Source: Cycas panzhihuaensis
Taxonomy: Eukaryota > Cycadophyta
Reading direction: 5' to 3'
DNA: 64,000 nt
Assembly (NCBI GenBank): GCA_023213395.1
Contig: CM041465.1
Location: forward strand, 246,829,741-246,893,740
Shown: positions 11,660-24,400 of the stretch, piece by piece
Position numbering within the stretch: the first letter of the stretch is position 1
How the letters are laid out: every line of letters starts with the position of its first letter
Made by a program: the position numbers and the translations under genes
The notes under the pieces: generated by a model
Database searches by the model: none
The model's input: only the letters and a program-made list of their open reading frames with translations
Told to the model about the DNA's origin: nothing

Positions 11660-13727
11660 TCTGTACCATTTGAGGCTATACCTTTGGTTCTTCTAGTATG
11701 TTTTCTTTCTCTTTTTGCTTATTTTTTCTTACGTATACATATTTGGTTTCTGGCTTCCCCATTGGTAATGTATTTTCTTCTTGAGCTAAGCCTTCCAACA
11801 CTTATTTCGCTTATTTAAACCTATTTATTTTTGTCTGCAGATACGTATATCCTCTATTTTCTTTCTCCTTTTGTTTGTTTTGGAGTTTCACATTTTTGCT
11901 TTCTGGTATAATTATCATTAGGTTAGTGGCTTTAGCTTTCCCTTTACAGTCCTCTATTTTATGCTCACTTGGTCCGCAGTTGTTGCATATGAACGGTTTT
12001 TGTTCATATTCTCGTTTGGTTGGGCAGTTGGATTTCCAGTGCCCAAATTGTAAACAAATGAGGCATCTTCCCATTAGTTGTTTTTTTTTCGAGGGCTCCT
12101 GTGTATTTCTCGTTGTATAAACATTTCGAGGTGGGTTGCCTCCCGTTCCCCTACCTCATCCTCTATATGATTTTTATCTTGGATTATAGAAACAATCTTT
12201 GGTCATATGTGTATCCACATCGCATATGTGGCACCATTTGTCCCTTTGGTACAATGCACTATTCTTTGGGTTGAGTTCACATTCTTTATTTATGTGTGAA
12301 CTTTCCTCACAGATGTGGCACCATTTTGCCACTCTTCCTTCGTGATCTTTCTTCTTTGTTGTTTCCTATTCTCTGTTGTTTCTTATTTTTAGTCTCGCCA
12401 CTTCCTTTCTTAGGGCTTCTAGTTCTAATTCCTCTTCTGCTACTCCCACCTAGTAGAAGGGTAGATTATACTGATGTTGTTTAAGTTCCTTGATTTCTTC
12501 TTGCAATCTCAATAAGAGGGAGTCGTGTCCTCCAGCCTGTGCGTTCATCTCCATCTCAAAATCCAGTGCTAACTCTTGAGCATTTTTGAAAGACTTTAAT
12601 GGATGGGCATGTATCATGGCTCTCAATTTCTCATTCAATCCCCTAACAAAATAATTCTTCATATTGTGGTCAATGACCATTTCATTAATCATACTGGCCG
12701 CAATAATTTTTATTCTGCTGATATAAGTTAACACCGACTCTCCTGCCCTTTGTTTAATTTCCCTTAGGGCAATTTCCACTGCTTCATTGCTTCAGAATTT
12801 CTAGAATCTTTCTTCAAAGGATTTCTTTATTTTCACTTATGAATCATTCTTATTTATTTATTTGTACCATGCTAATGGTACTCCCCTTAGTGTATAGGCA
12901 AATCTGGCTTTTATCTCATCCTCGTCTATAATCTTCTTCATGTTAATCAGATTCTAAAAGAGGTATATATGTTCAGCTACATCTGAAGTGTCGTTGAAAG
13001 TCAATTTCCCAAAATCTCTATAATCATCCATCTTGGGAGATTGTAATGGTGTCCCACCCGGTCGTGATTCTTCCCCTTTCTCCTCCTTACTGGATTTGGT
13101 CTCTTTCCTTTCACTCTTCTCCTTTGGAGACGTACTTAGAGTGTTTACTGCAGTATTATCCTTCCCAAATAACAGATTCTTAAATGGGGTTTTAATATGT
13201 ATAGGTTGTACTATACCTGGTACTTGTATTGTTAATGGTGTCACTGTTATATATGATTGATCAGATCCCTTTTTTGATGAATCATCAAAAAGCTGTCTTG
13301 TAAGCTTATTTTCCCAATATGCCGAGGGACCTTCCTCTGCCTTCTTTTCACTGTCACTGAGGTCCTTTGGACTGTCCTCCACAAGTATACTTCCCTCTTT
13401 TGTTACTGTGTCTTTATATTCTTCATTCACCTTTGGTTTTTCTTCATATTCTGGACTAAACAGGTCATCCTTGATTGGGGCTGGTGTTAGTACCATTCAT
13501 TCACCATTAGTTCCCTCTCCTTGTTCTTGAGGTGTCTGGGCTCCACTTACCTCAGATTCTTCAATGGACTATCCCTTAGTCTCATTGTTCTATGAACTTA
13601 ATCTCCTTGCCCTTCTCAGTTTTGACTCCTTTGACCATCGTAATGCCCTCTGTCTGTTTGTTTCTTTCCCTTTGGGTGAAGTATCTTTTTGTGGTACTTC
13701 TGCCTTTGAAGGCCTTTTAGGTGGCAT
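11660..13727 (-). pseudogene. NA1 Gag with four CCHC zinc knuckles
   Basis: Gag polyprotein of NA1. The chosen start is the ATG at 13725-13727 (MPPKRPSKAEVPQKDTSPKG), the first Met after the 5' LTR that enters the frame. A charged N-terminal part is open at 12954-13496 (180 codons). The capsid domain is at about 12450-12950, with VPLAWYK, QRAGESVLTYISRIK and FVRGLNEKLR. A helical stretch follows, then four CX2CX4HX4C knuckles: CHICEESSHINKEC (about 12270-12322), CHICDVDTHMTKDC (about 12190-12235), CLICLQFGHWKSNC (about 12015-12065) and CNNCGPSEHKIEDC (about 11935-11990). The third has the usual Gly-His. Nucleocapsid knuckles bind the genomic RNA. Stops interrupt the frame at several sites. 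Gypsy Gag usually has one or two knuckles. Confidence 0.87.
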
Positions 13728-13867
13728 TGGAAGGTCCCCTGGCTATCGGAGGCTTAGTTACAGCCTGCCATCATGATGACAGGCAGGGTCCTCTTCCCTT
13801 TATACATTCCTCTTTTTGAGACTCTTGGGCCCTATCCCTCCTCAATGGACGTAAGCAATGGAACTAA

Positions 13868-14705
13868 TGTTGACTTAGATTTCCCACTACACTTGTGGGA
13901 AGGTACACTTGTCAAGGTTACATATGTTATAATCTAGTTTAGGACATAATCAACATCATCATCCATATATATTCCATAGATTTATTAATGTTTCTACATG
14001 ATTATATCACATCACACAGTAGTACAAAAATCAACACATATTCCACATTCAATCCTTGCAACATAGAGAATACACAATTTCTACCTAACTTCTTATTTCA
14101 TTAAGCAATAGTTCTTTTACACAAGGTGCTGGAATACATTCCTTGTGCATTCCAGCTTTATACACTAACTCTGTCACATGCGTACCCAGGAGGTACCCAT
14201 CAAAATACATGGCTTCAGGCTGCTTCCATGCGTACTGGTCTCCGTACCAATATGTACCGGTATACTTGACTCTTACCCTAACCGAATGGTCCTTGGGAAG
14301 CCTCATAAATACGCTCCTTAGTGTCTTTTCGCTGAAGGGTTATGACTATCTGTCATAACCGTACCTTTTCAATCAAGCGTACCTCTTCCTAACCATTGGT
14401 TAGTTTCCTTAATTGCCTATCTTAACTCATTCGTATGCCCATACGTATGTATGACGTCACCCCAGGCTCCCTTCTGTCCAATCTTCTCATGCGTACCATT
14501 CTTGTTTGCTTGCATTCTGCCAGGAGGTATATATCTGTGTTGCGTACCTTTACCAGGTATGCACTTATCATATGTACCCATAATGCTGGATTCTTCACTT
14601 TTCGCTGCATACGTACCTCCATACAGTCCATACCTACACAGTCCAAGGATACTCGGCTTCTCTCTGGTCTGCCTATAGCTCAGCGTGTCACATTATGCTC
14701 CAATA
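13868..14705 (-). repeat. NA1 5' LTR (right)
   Basis: 838 bp, begins TGTTGACTTAG and ends CTCCAATA on the plus strand. The left copy ends CAACA, so the terminal CA has mutated here. GTAAT follows at 14706-14710. On the minus strand the internal region starts TTAGTTCCATTGC; I see no standard tRNA primer-binding site there. Confidence 0.93.
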
Positions 14706-14710
14706 GTAAT
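14706..14710. repeat. Target-site duplication of NA1, right copy
   Basis: GTAAT, identical to 7233-7237. Confidence 0.9.
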
Positions 14711-15990
14711 GTCAAACAAACTTCTATAATGGACAAAATACTATCTCTAGGAAATGAAATAAAGCAAGCGGGATTAGTGGGGGTGCCTTAGAATAGCTCT
14801 TGTCCTCTAATGTAATATGGGCTCCTTAAGTATACTTAGGTGCCATTCCCCTAATTTGTAACTTTTGCACATGATAAAGAGGGCAACAAGAATAGACAAT
14901 AGAGGAAACAATCACCAATGGCTCAAGAGATCTTATAAAACACTAAAGAAAAGAAATAGCCTACTATTCAACATGCAAGCATGACATGGAGATGGCAAAA
15001 GTAAAATAGAAAGAAATAGCCATTTGTAAAAATGAAGAAGGATTACCTTTACCTCTAAGAGATTGGGGGGCCAATGGTTGTAATTTTCTCCTTTAAGGAC
15101 ATATAATTTGTACTTCGTGTAATACCTTCAAACTCCAATGGAAAGTTCATAAAAGAGGTGAAGTTACCAAAATTTTGGAGTGATTTTAATAGCGTAACAA
15201 CAAGGTTATACAGACTCAAAGTTAAATAGATCATGGTAAGGTGTAGGGTTGGTGGTTTTCTGCTCATAATGTGGAGGAAACCACCAAGCTAAAACCATAA
15301 GCTATCTCATGGTTTGATACAAATAACTTAGAAAAAATAAAGATTTGGGTTGGATTTTGGCCTCTTAGGCCTCTCAAATCTGATAAGGAATGACTTGGAG
15401 CCAACATGGTTTGCCCAGGTCTAACAAAATAGTATTAATAGGTCAACTATTATCAAAACTTCTAAATTTGGGTAGGTGACCATCATATTGTAAATTTGTT
15501 TAAAGTACCATGAACATACTCACATTATTGAGAGGTACTTTGCAGCACCATTGTTATAAGTAAAAAACTCAGTAGTTTGGCAATAGTTTTAATTGTTAAG
15601 CTAAATAACTATATAACTTGGCAAAAACCTCATTAGTGGAGAACCTAAAACATAGATGCAATCGACAATAGGAGGCTAAAGCATAAAAATAAGGGCTAGA
15701 GGGTCAAAATAAAAAAAAAAAGAAATAAAGTTGCAACTAAGAGAGATGACACTAGTTTTAACCTAAAGTGCCTCATGGGTGGACTAAATGGCCATGGACT
15801 AAAAATATACTCATCATCAGTAAAAAGGGACATGGACAAGTGGCACATACAAGCAAATAAAATATACATGCAGTATCTAAAATTAAGTATAAATGAATGG
15901 AGTGTAAAGAGAGTAGTGCTACATATCTGCACTTACCTATGCGTCTCCATGTCCATGCCATTTCTAGAAGTTGGGAAATACTCTTCTTTG
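14711..15990. repeat. 2-kb direct repeat, unit 1, right part
   Basis: Continuation of the repeat interrupted by NA1. It aligns in the same order with 16830-18065. Landmarks: a CCTAATTTGT-type block after TACTTAGGTGCCATTCC (14835) against TACTTGGATGCTATCTTTCC (16912); CCTCTTAGGCC (15361) against CCTCTTGGGCC (17445); GGAGCCAACATGGTTTGCCC (15396) against GGAGCTGAAGTAGGCTACCC (17482); ATGGGTGGACT (15775) against 17853; and AGAAGTTGGGAAATA (15967) against AAAAGTTGGGAAACA (18053). No gene is seen. Confidence 0.6.
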
Positions 15991-16046
15991 CTCAGGCCTT
16001 CAAATGAAGCATGCATGGCCTATCATAAAATGCAATAGTATAATGC

Positions 16047-16049
<3 letters not shown>

Positions 16050-16082
<33 letters not shown>

Positions 16083-18065
16083 TGAGGCTACTTTACTTCT
16101 CTTCTTTTCTTTGGTTTTGGGGTCTTTTCCCCCCTTTTTGTTTCTTTTATTTTTCTCTTTCAAATAAGGAATTAAATGACACAACCAAAAAGAAAACTCT
16201 TTTTTTTCTTTTTTGAAAGAGAGAGGAAAGCTAATTAAACAACAAGAATGTAATTCTCTTTGTCCTTTTTTATTTCTTTTGAGGGAAAAAAGGGGGGATA
16301 ATACAAAGAAGACCTAATAGGTTTTTTCTTATTCACTTCTTATTATTAATGAAATCCTTTCCCTTTTTTCCAAGCCAAAATATTACTAAGGGAGAAAAGT
16401 AAATGGCATACTTGGAATTAGTGCAAAATATTTCCTCGGTATCATCCTCTCCTGGTGAATAATGAAACAAGCTTGTGTTGTGGCTCAAATAGAGGAGGTT
16501 TATATGTGTATAACTTCTAAAGGAAATATGATAGCATTTTTGCTTATCAATTTATCTTATAATGAGAATAAGTTTATAGAAATAACTCAAAATTGAAGAA
16601 AATAAACATAAACAATATGGGTTAAGCTTACCTTTTATGCATCCTCACTATGAGAGTTGGTATAATAGGTAGTTTCAAGCACTAGTTGCTAGAAGGATGA
16701 TTATTTGATCTTCTATCTCCTAGAAAAGTAGATGTTATTCTTATAAGATAGTAACTAACAACCAAACTACATCATATCTATGCAATATCTCATATAAAAA
16801 AAGTGATAGTAAATAACCAAATAAGATATACAAACCAACCCAGTAATGGGAGGGAGAATGGAGCCTCATATTTGGCTTTATGTACCCAAATAGAATGGGT
16901 TCTCTAAGTTATACTTGGATGCTATCTTTCCTTGTAAATTCTTCCTAATCCTATGGTCTAGAAGGTAGTAAAGGGGTAAGAAAATAGGATGCTAAAGAAG
17001 GGGCAAGACTAAGTAATGCTTAACATACCAAGTAGTAAGCATAATATGCATAAAACAAATAAGGAAATAATCTTATTAACACTATCAAGGGAGGATTACT
17101 TCATCTCAATGAAGTAGAGATTGCCAATGGATGATGATTCTCCATTTAAGGGCACTCCAATCATGTTAGAAGGGTATATCTCTAAGTATACAAGTAACAA
17201 GAGAAAACGCAGATAAAGTGTAGCTTTTTCTCTTATAAATTTGATAGTATGATGATAGTATATTTACTTCTCAACTTGACCTCCCTTTCTAGTGGAAATA
17301 TAAGAGGATTTATAGATGAGGGTGAGGCTAAAGAGGATAGTTTTCGACCCATAATATGAGGGAAAATAAGGAGACAAATCTATGGGACATATTCATGGAT
17401 TTGGATCAAAACCACATGGGGAAGAGAATTTTGGGTGTGAAATAGCCTCTTGGGCCATCCAAAACTGATGTGCATTGATTTGGAGCTGAAGTAGGCTACC
17501 CAGGACTGTCAAGAAGTCATTAATAAGATGATTCTCAATGTTAGAATCAAATCTAGGTAGGGGATAATCATACCATGAAGTTTTTTATGATATCATGAAA
17601 TCATTTGTGATACTACAAAATATTTTACAGTACTACTATTACAAGCAAAAATCAATATGATATAATAGCAAACAAGGTTATTCAATAAGAAATACACATA
17701 ATCAGGCCAAAAACTCATCAATGGTGAAATTTGGGTAGAGGTAAAGTCAACAAGAAGTGAATAATAATGAAACAAGGCTAAAAAATAAAATAAAATGAAA
17801 CTAAAAGGACCTTATAAGGGTAGATAAACACCTATTCTAAAACTAAGGAACCCGATGGGTGGACTCATGGCCAATAACTGAAGTCACACTTATCATCAAC
17901 TAAAAGTATACATAGCTCACTAAATAAAATAAACAACCAAGCAAAAATATACATTCATTATCTAAGATCATAATATATGAAATTAATGAAATGTAGAGAG
18001 ACATGAAGTATACCTTCACTTACATGTTTGTCGTGGTGTCAATACCATTCCTAAAAGTTGGGAAA
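16050..18065. repeat. 2-kb direct repeat, unit 2
   Basis: Second, diverged copy of the unit made of 6540-7237 plus 14711-15990. It begins near a (TA)n(GA)n tract (16050-16082) and a pyrimidine-rich stretch, and ends abruptly where copia-A integrase sequence starts at about 18070. No coding region is seen. Confidence 0.6.
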
Positions 18066-18069
18066 CATG

Positions 18070-20548
18070 TATTTTCTCACCTTTATTGATGATTTTTCTA
18101 AGAAAAATTAGGTATATTTTCTTTGTAGCAAATAAGATGCTCTTGGTTACTTTAAAGAATTAAAAGATTAAGTTAAACCTGAGAGTGATTGCAAAGTTAA
18201 ATGTCTTTAGTTTGTTAGAGGAGGAGAGTATGTGTTAAAAGAATTCCTTCATTTTTATAGACTACATGGGATTTATAAATAAGTCATAACACTTTATATA
18301 CCATAGTAAAATGGTATTATAGAGCAGATAAATAAGGCCATAATGGAGATGGCTCAAAGTCTAATATATGACAAAGTTGTTACAAAAATATATTGAGCAG
18401 AAGTAGTTAATACAGTAGTGTATTTAATTAATAGGAGTCCTATTCAAGCACTAAGCCAAGTAACACTTAAAGAAGTTTAGACTGGAAGAAAACCTGACAT
18501 GAGTAACCTTAAAGTCTTTGGTTGTAAAGTTTATGTTAACATCCTTGGCAAGAAACGAACTAAGCTTGATAATAAAAGTATAGAATATATAATGATAGGT
18601 TACAGTAATAAATCTAAGGCCTACATATGCATAGACCCCAAAATAAATAAAGTCCATGTCAGTAGAGATGTTATTTTTGACAAATGAGATATTTGAGAAA
18701 ATTAAATAATCTACCTATAAATAGAGGAATCTACAAAGTCATTTATTCTTGTTCCTACTAAAGAAGTATTTGGAGTCATATCAAAAGATACTAGTGAGAT
18801 TAAAAGTAAATCCTCTAGTGAAAGCTCTCTAAATAGCAGTTAAACAAGACTAGTTATAGAACAAAGCATCTCAAAAGAAGAGAAGACCAGAAGAACATCT
18901 CTAAAGAAGGTACCTAAATGGTATCTCAAAACTATTGAGGAAGTAAAAGATGATATGTTTGAACAAAGAATGAGGTCTCAGAAGCATTAAGTATTGTCTT
19001 GTTCAGCTGATCCTCAACCTTATAAACAAGCTAGTGAATGTTATAAATGGAGGACAACAATGGATGTTGAAATGACTACAATTATTAGGAACAAAACCTA
19101 GAAGTTAGTTAAAGCTCCACAAGATAAACCCATTATTTATTGTAAATGGGTGTACAAGGTTAAAGAAAAATATGATGGTACAATTGAGAAATATAAAGTA
19201 AGGTTAGTAGCCAAAGGGTATACTCAAAATGTTGACATAGATTATGATGAGACTTCCTCTCCAGCTACAAAATTAAATACTATAAGAATAGTCATTGCTC
19301 TAGTAGCTTAGAAAAGCTAGATAATTTTTCAACTTGATATCAAAAGTGCTTTCCTAAATAGAGACCTAAATGAGGAAGTGTATATATAACAACCATCTGG
19401 ATATGTAAAGGAAGGATAAGAACATCTTATTTGCAAGCTGTGAAAATCCCTTTATGATCTAAAACAAGCTTCAAGATCCTGGTATGTCAGATTGGATCAA
19501 CACTTGACTCAAAATAATTTTAGCATGTGTGAACTAATCATAGCTTATATGTAAAAGTTAACAAAGGTTTGATCACCACCATTGTTATCTATGTAGATAG
19601 TATGATTCTTACAAGAAGTGATAATGAGTATATTACAATAATAAAATCTTAATTAGAAAAAGAATTTGAGATGATTAACTTAGGTCTCCTTCATTATTAT
19701 CTTGGAATTAATATAAATCAGTAAAAAAACTTAATTTTCATACCACAATCAAAATATATTTTGAATTTGTTAAAGAAGTTCAAAATGGAAAACTGTAATA
19801 GTTGTATAACTCCAATGGAGACTAGTTGTATCTTAACTCATGATAAAGATGGATAATTAATAAATACAACTCTTTACAGATAGCTAGTAGGTAGTCTCAT
19901 CTATCCCACTCTTATTGGGCCTAATATTTCATACTCAGTAAGAGTAATCTTTAAGTATATATAACAACCTCAGGTATCACATTAGAATTAAGAAAAAAGA
20001 ATACTCAGATACATTAAAGGAACTTCAACTTTAGGATTAAATCATACTAAAATTACAAATATATAACTAATTAATTACAGTGATTTTGATTGGGACATAG
20101 GCAAAGAAGATAAGAAATCTACAATTGAATATTGTTTCTCACTTGGCTCAATAGTCATATTATGGAGTAGTAAGAAACAACTAATTATTGCTCTATCTTC
20201 TTCTAAAGTAGAATACAAGTCAAAAGTCAGCATAGCCTATGAAGCCATATGGATAAGACAACTCCTAAAGGATCTTAATCAAGAACAAAATTATCCCACT
20301 ATTCTTTTTTGTGATAATTAAAGTACAATCAAGATGACGAGAAATTCTATCTTTCATGCTAAGACAAAATATATTGAAGTTCATCATCATTTTGTAGGAG
20401 AAAAAGTCCAAAATAAGGAGTTGAGTATGCTTTATTATACTTATAGAGAATAAATTACAGATATTTTTATAAAGCCACTTATTAAAGATAAGTTTCAATA
20501 TTTTAGATATAGACTTAAAATTAAAATATATAAAACATTAAGAGAGGG
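18070..20548 (+). pseudogene. Copia-A integrase-RT-RNase H, 5'-truncated
   Basis: Ty1-copia pol remnant that starts inside the integrase core. Integrase (18070-18687): FLTFIDDFSK, then RGGEY where the second catalytic Asp is Val, INRSPIQAL, TGRKPDMSNLKVFGCK (18480-18535) and the conserved tail ending HVSRDVIFD. RT (about 19030-19950): KWVYKVKEKYDGTIEKYK, LVAKGYTQ, FQLDIKSAFLN, SLYDLKQA, then after a frameshift IYVDSMIL where YVDD is required. RNase H (about 20060-20515): a degenerate SDFDWD, SSKKQLIIALSSSKVEY, AKTKYIEVHHHF. Gag and protease are absent. The frame ends with a purine tract (AAGAGAGGG, 20540-20548) against the 3' LTR. Many TAG/TAA codons replace Gln or Trp. Confidence 0.9.
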
Positions 20549-21002
20549 TGTTAAAATAATGTTTTATCATAATGATAATAACATGTATGACCATGTTACA
20601 ATTATAGTCATAGGTAAGACTAGGTTACGATTGTAGTTGAAGGAATGACTAGGTCACAATTGTAGTTACAAGTATAACTAGGTCACACTTGTAGTTTTGA
20701 ATGTAATTGGATCACAAAGATATTTCATAGTACAACTTGGTTGAAGTTACAATTACGACCATATTATCATGTGAACATCTAGGATTTTAGTTATAACCAT
20801 TTTGACTAATGGCTAATATAACAAATGTAACTATTTATATTCTTAGATATTCTTCAGTGCCAGTATCCCTCTTCTATTGACAATTTCTATTTATATACTA
20901 ATTGGTTATGTAAATTAATTATATATAAGAAAGATCACCCTCTCTTATTAATCAATGAAGTACTATTCACTCTCTTTAATTTTATTTTTATCATTACCAA
21001 CA
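20549..21002 (+). repeat. Copia-A 3' LTR
   Basis: Starts TGTTAAAATAATG straight after the purine tract that ends the pol frame, a position and wording matched by the copia-B 3' LTR at 44341. The end is taken at ACCAACA (21002), a CA terminus; this end is inferred because the 5' LTR is missing. Its upstream half carries the 29-bp tandem repeats described separately. Confidence 0.65.
20590..20734. repeat. 29-bp tandem repeats in copia-A LTR
   Basis: Five adjacent 29-bp units begin at 20590, 20619, 20648, 20677 and 20706. The shared core is AC.AGGT.AC.ATTGTAGT. The first and last units are the most diverged. The position is the U3 part of the LTR, where copia elements carry promoter-enhancer repeats. 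Confidence 0.8.
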
Positions 21003-21449
21003 TCCAAAATTTAAATAAAGTAATGAGTTTGGCTTGCAAATTTTCAAAGAAAATCAACACTCTATGCAAGGCTAAATAAACCATATACATTCTCCCAATT
21101 TCATGAGAAAAGAAAAGCAAAACCTTAAATAGTAAGGGATCTAATAAGTAAAAAATAAAGGACATTAATTTTAGGAGGCAAATACTATAATACTCTAAGT
21201 AGAATAGGGAAAGCTCAAAAATATAGATCTTTCTTTTAGATGTAGAAAGAAGTAGAGTCTAACATATAAGTGCTTCAAGAATCAAGTCTACACAATCGAA
21301 CTAAAACCAATAGAAGAATAAGAGGATGACAAAATTAGATTAGAAGATTTATAAGAAATCACAAACATATAGGAAATCATCCATCAAATATCTTTCTAAA
21401 TGATATTAGATTTAACAAGACCCAACATACTTACATTGTGAGGATACAT
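21003..21449. other. No recognisable gene
   Basis: About 450 bp between the copia-A LTR and the gypsy-B protease. It may include worn gag or zinc-knuckle sequence of gypsy-B, but nothing convincing is visible in any frame. Confidence 0.4.
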
Positions 21450-24400
21450 CAAGACAAAAATAATAATAATACTAATTGACCTAGGAAGTATTTATAATTT
21501 CATGGACCAATTTGTAACCTAATACTTAAAACTACTCCTAACTAGGATACCCAAGTTCCTACTTTGTATCATAATAGATAGGAAATGTTTTGCTAAAGCA
21601 AGTTCAAAAACCTTAAATTATAAATTAGAAATACAACCTTAAATAAAAACTTTTTTGTCACATATATAGGTAGAGAAGATATACTCTTAGGATGTTAATG
21701 GTTATAAACACTCAAAACTTTTGAAATAAAACTCATTAAACTTTTCATGGAGTATAACCAAGGGGGAAAATAAGTCACATTATAAGAGAAATAACTAATA
21801 GAAATAAAGATAGTGTCATCATATTAGATAGAAAAGCTCATGTATAAATGACATGTTATTTTTGTAGCCTAATTATTCATACTACAAGTAGAAGAAGAAG
21901 ACAAAGATAAGACACAAGTGTAGGAAATAATTAATAAATATGAGGAAGGCTTTTGAGACCTTCCTATAGGCCTACCCTCAATTGTAGGATGAAACACGCA
22001 ATTGAGTTAGAATAACGCTCATAGTGCATAGTGGTTAAATCTTACAAACATCCATATCATTATAGAAACAAGATAGAAAACATAGTATAAGAACTACTAA
22101 ACAACAAAGAGATAACACCCAACAAGGGTCCATTTATAATGTCATTAATATTGATTAGCAAAAATGATAGTTCATTTTGCATATATATTAACTATCATGT
22201 CCTCAATAAGGCCACCATACTAATTCTAAGAGTTGATAAATTATCATATGAGCTCCATCAAACTAAATATTTTACAGAAATTAATCTTTTCTTAGCTTAT
22301 TACTATATTAGGATTAGAGAATAAGACACCCCAAAAATAGCATTTCTTACTCGTTGTAGTCATAAAGAATTTAAGGTGATATCATTTAGTGTGACAAATG
22401 CTTAAATGATATTGTAAGCAATGATGAACAAGATTATTACACCATTCTTATATAGATTTGTGCTAATCTTTTTCAGTAATATTTTAATATATAGTAGGTG
22501 ATGAAACAAACACATCATTTACATTAAGAAGGTTTTAAACCTACTATGAGAAAACCACTTATATGTAAAACTCTCTAAGTATAGTTATGTAAGGAAGAGG
22601 TTAAGTATCTAAGTCAAATCATTTTTAGTGAAGGAATTAAGGTTAATCTTATAAATATCAAAGCTACTATAGATTAGTCCATACCTAAAACTGTCACCAA
22701 ATTGAGAGGATTCCTAGGGCTTATGGGATGTTATTGATGATTTATTAAAAAATTATGCATAATAAATAGCTACACCTATAAATCTCCTAAAGAGAGATTC
22801 CTTTTAGTGGAATGCACATGTAGAGGAATGTTTATAACAATTAAGGGAGGCTATGAAAATGATAACCATACTAATATCCCAAACTTTTTTCAAGCCTTTT
22901 GTCCTTAAATATGATGCTTTAGGAATGAGTATCTAGGTAGTCCTTATATAAGAAGGAAGAACTATAAGATTTGAAAGTAGGAAACTCAATGGTAGACAAT
23001 AGTTTCATTTGACCTATAATAAAGAAATACTATCTATAATACAAGCCCTATAAAAGGGATGCTAGTCTCTCTTACAAAGCAAATTTATAGCTAAAACATA
23101 CCATATTAGCCTTCAATATGTATTGGAAAAAAAGTTGTTCTATAAATAGTAGAAATGGATTAGTAAAATACAACCTCATAACTTTAAAATTTCTTATAAT
23201 AAGGGTAAATTGAATATCATTACCAATGCACTCTCCTAAAGCGAAGAAGGAGATAAAGAACCATAATTATATGTGATAACCATGATAAACCCTAGCTAAG
23301 TGACCAATCTTTAGGCCAATATGTAAAAAGTTCTAAAACCAATAATTAATTATAAAAATAAAACAAGCTTTACACAATGATTTCATGTGAGAAAATGATC
23401 CCACTTAGTATAAGAGAAGGATCTTCTTAGAAATAAACTCAAAGCTCACAAAAATATTATGGAAGAATCTCCCTTAGTACTAATGGTAAGCCACATCAAA
23501 ATTTTGAAGATATAACTCATGTATAGGAAATCATTTTTATCAAAGAGCATGAAGAAGGTACCTAGAAATATGTAGTAGAATGTTAACTCTACCAAGCAAG
23601 TGAGCATGAGAGTATAGCCATCTTTAGCTTATTGTAACCATTGCCCATCTTTTAGTAAAAAAAAGATTAGCATGAATTTTATGCTAAGACTACCTATACC
23701 ATAACAAAATGATACAATTTTTATAATAGTGAAGAAATTGATAATATTTGCATACTTTATGGCTATACAGTCAACTTATAAGCCCCTCTAAATATAAAGG
23801 GTATTGATGAAGGAGAGATAAGCTACACAATCTACCATGTATAATTATTTATGGTTATAAATTCAAATTCATGAGTCACTTTTAAAAAGAGCTATTTGAA
23901 TAAGTGGTGACCATAATAGTTATGAGCTCTAGTTATCACCCACAAATAAATAGACAGACAAAAGTGGTGAACAAATGTTTAGAAGGGTATTTAAGGAACT
24001 GTGTCTTTAATAAGTATAATACATAGGTTAAATGGTTACATCTTGTAGAAATGTGGCATCACTCCACATACCACTTAACCATCCAAATGTCCCAATTTAA
24101 GGCCCTTTATGGTTATAATCTATCATCCCTTAAAGAATGACTATTTAAGGATAATCATATGGCAGTGGTTGGAGTCTATTTATAAGAAACCTAAGATACT
24201 CAATAAATCCTCTAAGAACACTTAACAATAGTATAAAACATAATGAAATAATATACTAATCAATATCATGTAGAGAGGGAATTTTATTTAAATGACAATA
24301 TATATTTATTCATAACCATTTAAGTAGACCTCCCTTAAAACTAATTAAACAAAAAAAAAAAGCCCAAAATTATACAAGCCCTATTAGATATAAAAAATGA

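Larger units (their letters stand above)
7238..14705 (-). mobile_element. NA1: complete non-autonomous gypsy-type LTR element
   Basis: A 7,468-bp element bounded by two 838-bp LTRs (7238-8075 and 13868-14705) and a 5-bp GTAAT duplication. All coding signals are on the minus strand, so the 5' LTR is on the right. Order in the sense direction: gag with four CCHC knuckles (13727-11660), aspartic protease (about 11560-11160), proline-rich linker joined to an integrase C-terminal tail (11146-9978), an array of GCGTACC-type repeats (about 9770-9455), an extra ORF (9245-8160), then the 3' LTR. No RT, RNase H or integrase catalytic core is present, so movement would need enzymes from another element. 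It is inserted in the 2-kb repeat whose halves are 6540-7237 and 14711 onward. The ends are exact by sequence; the family placement is inferred from Gag, protease and integrase tail. Confidence 0.92.
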
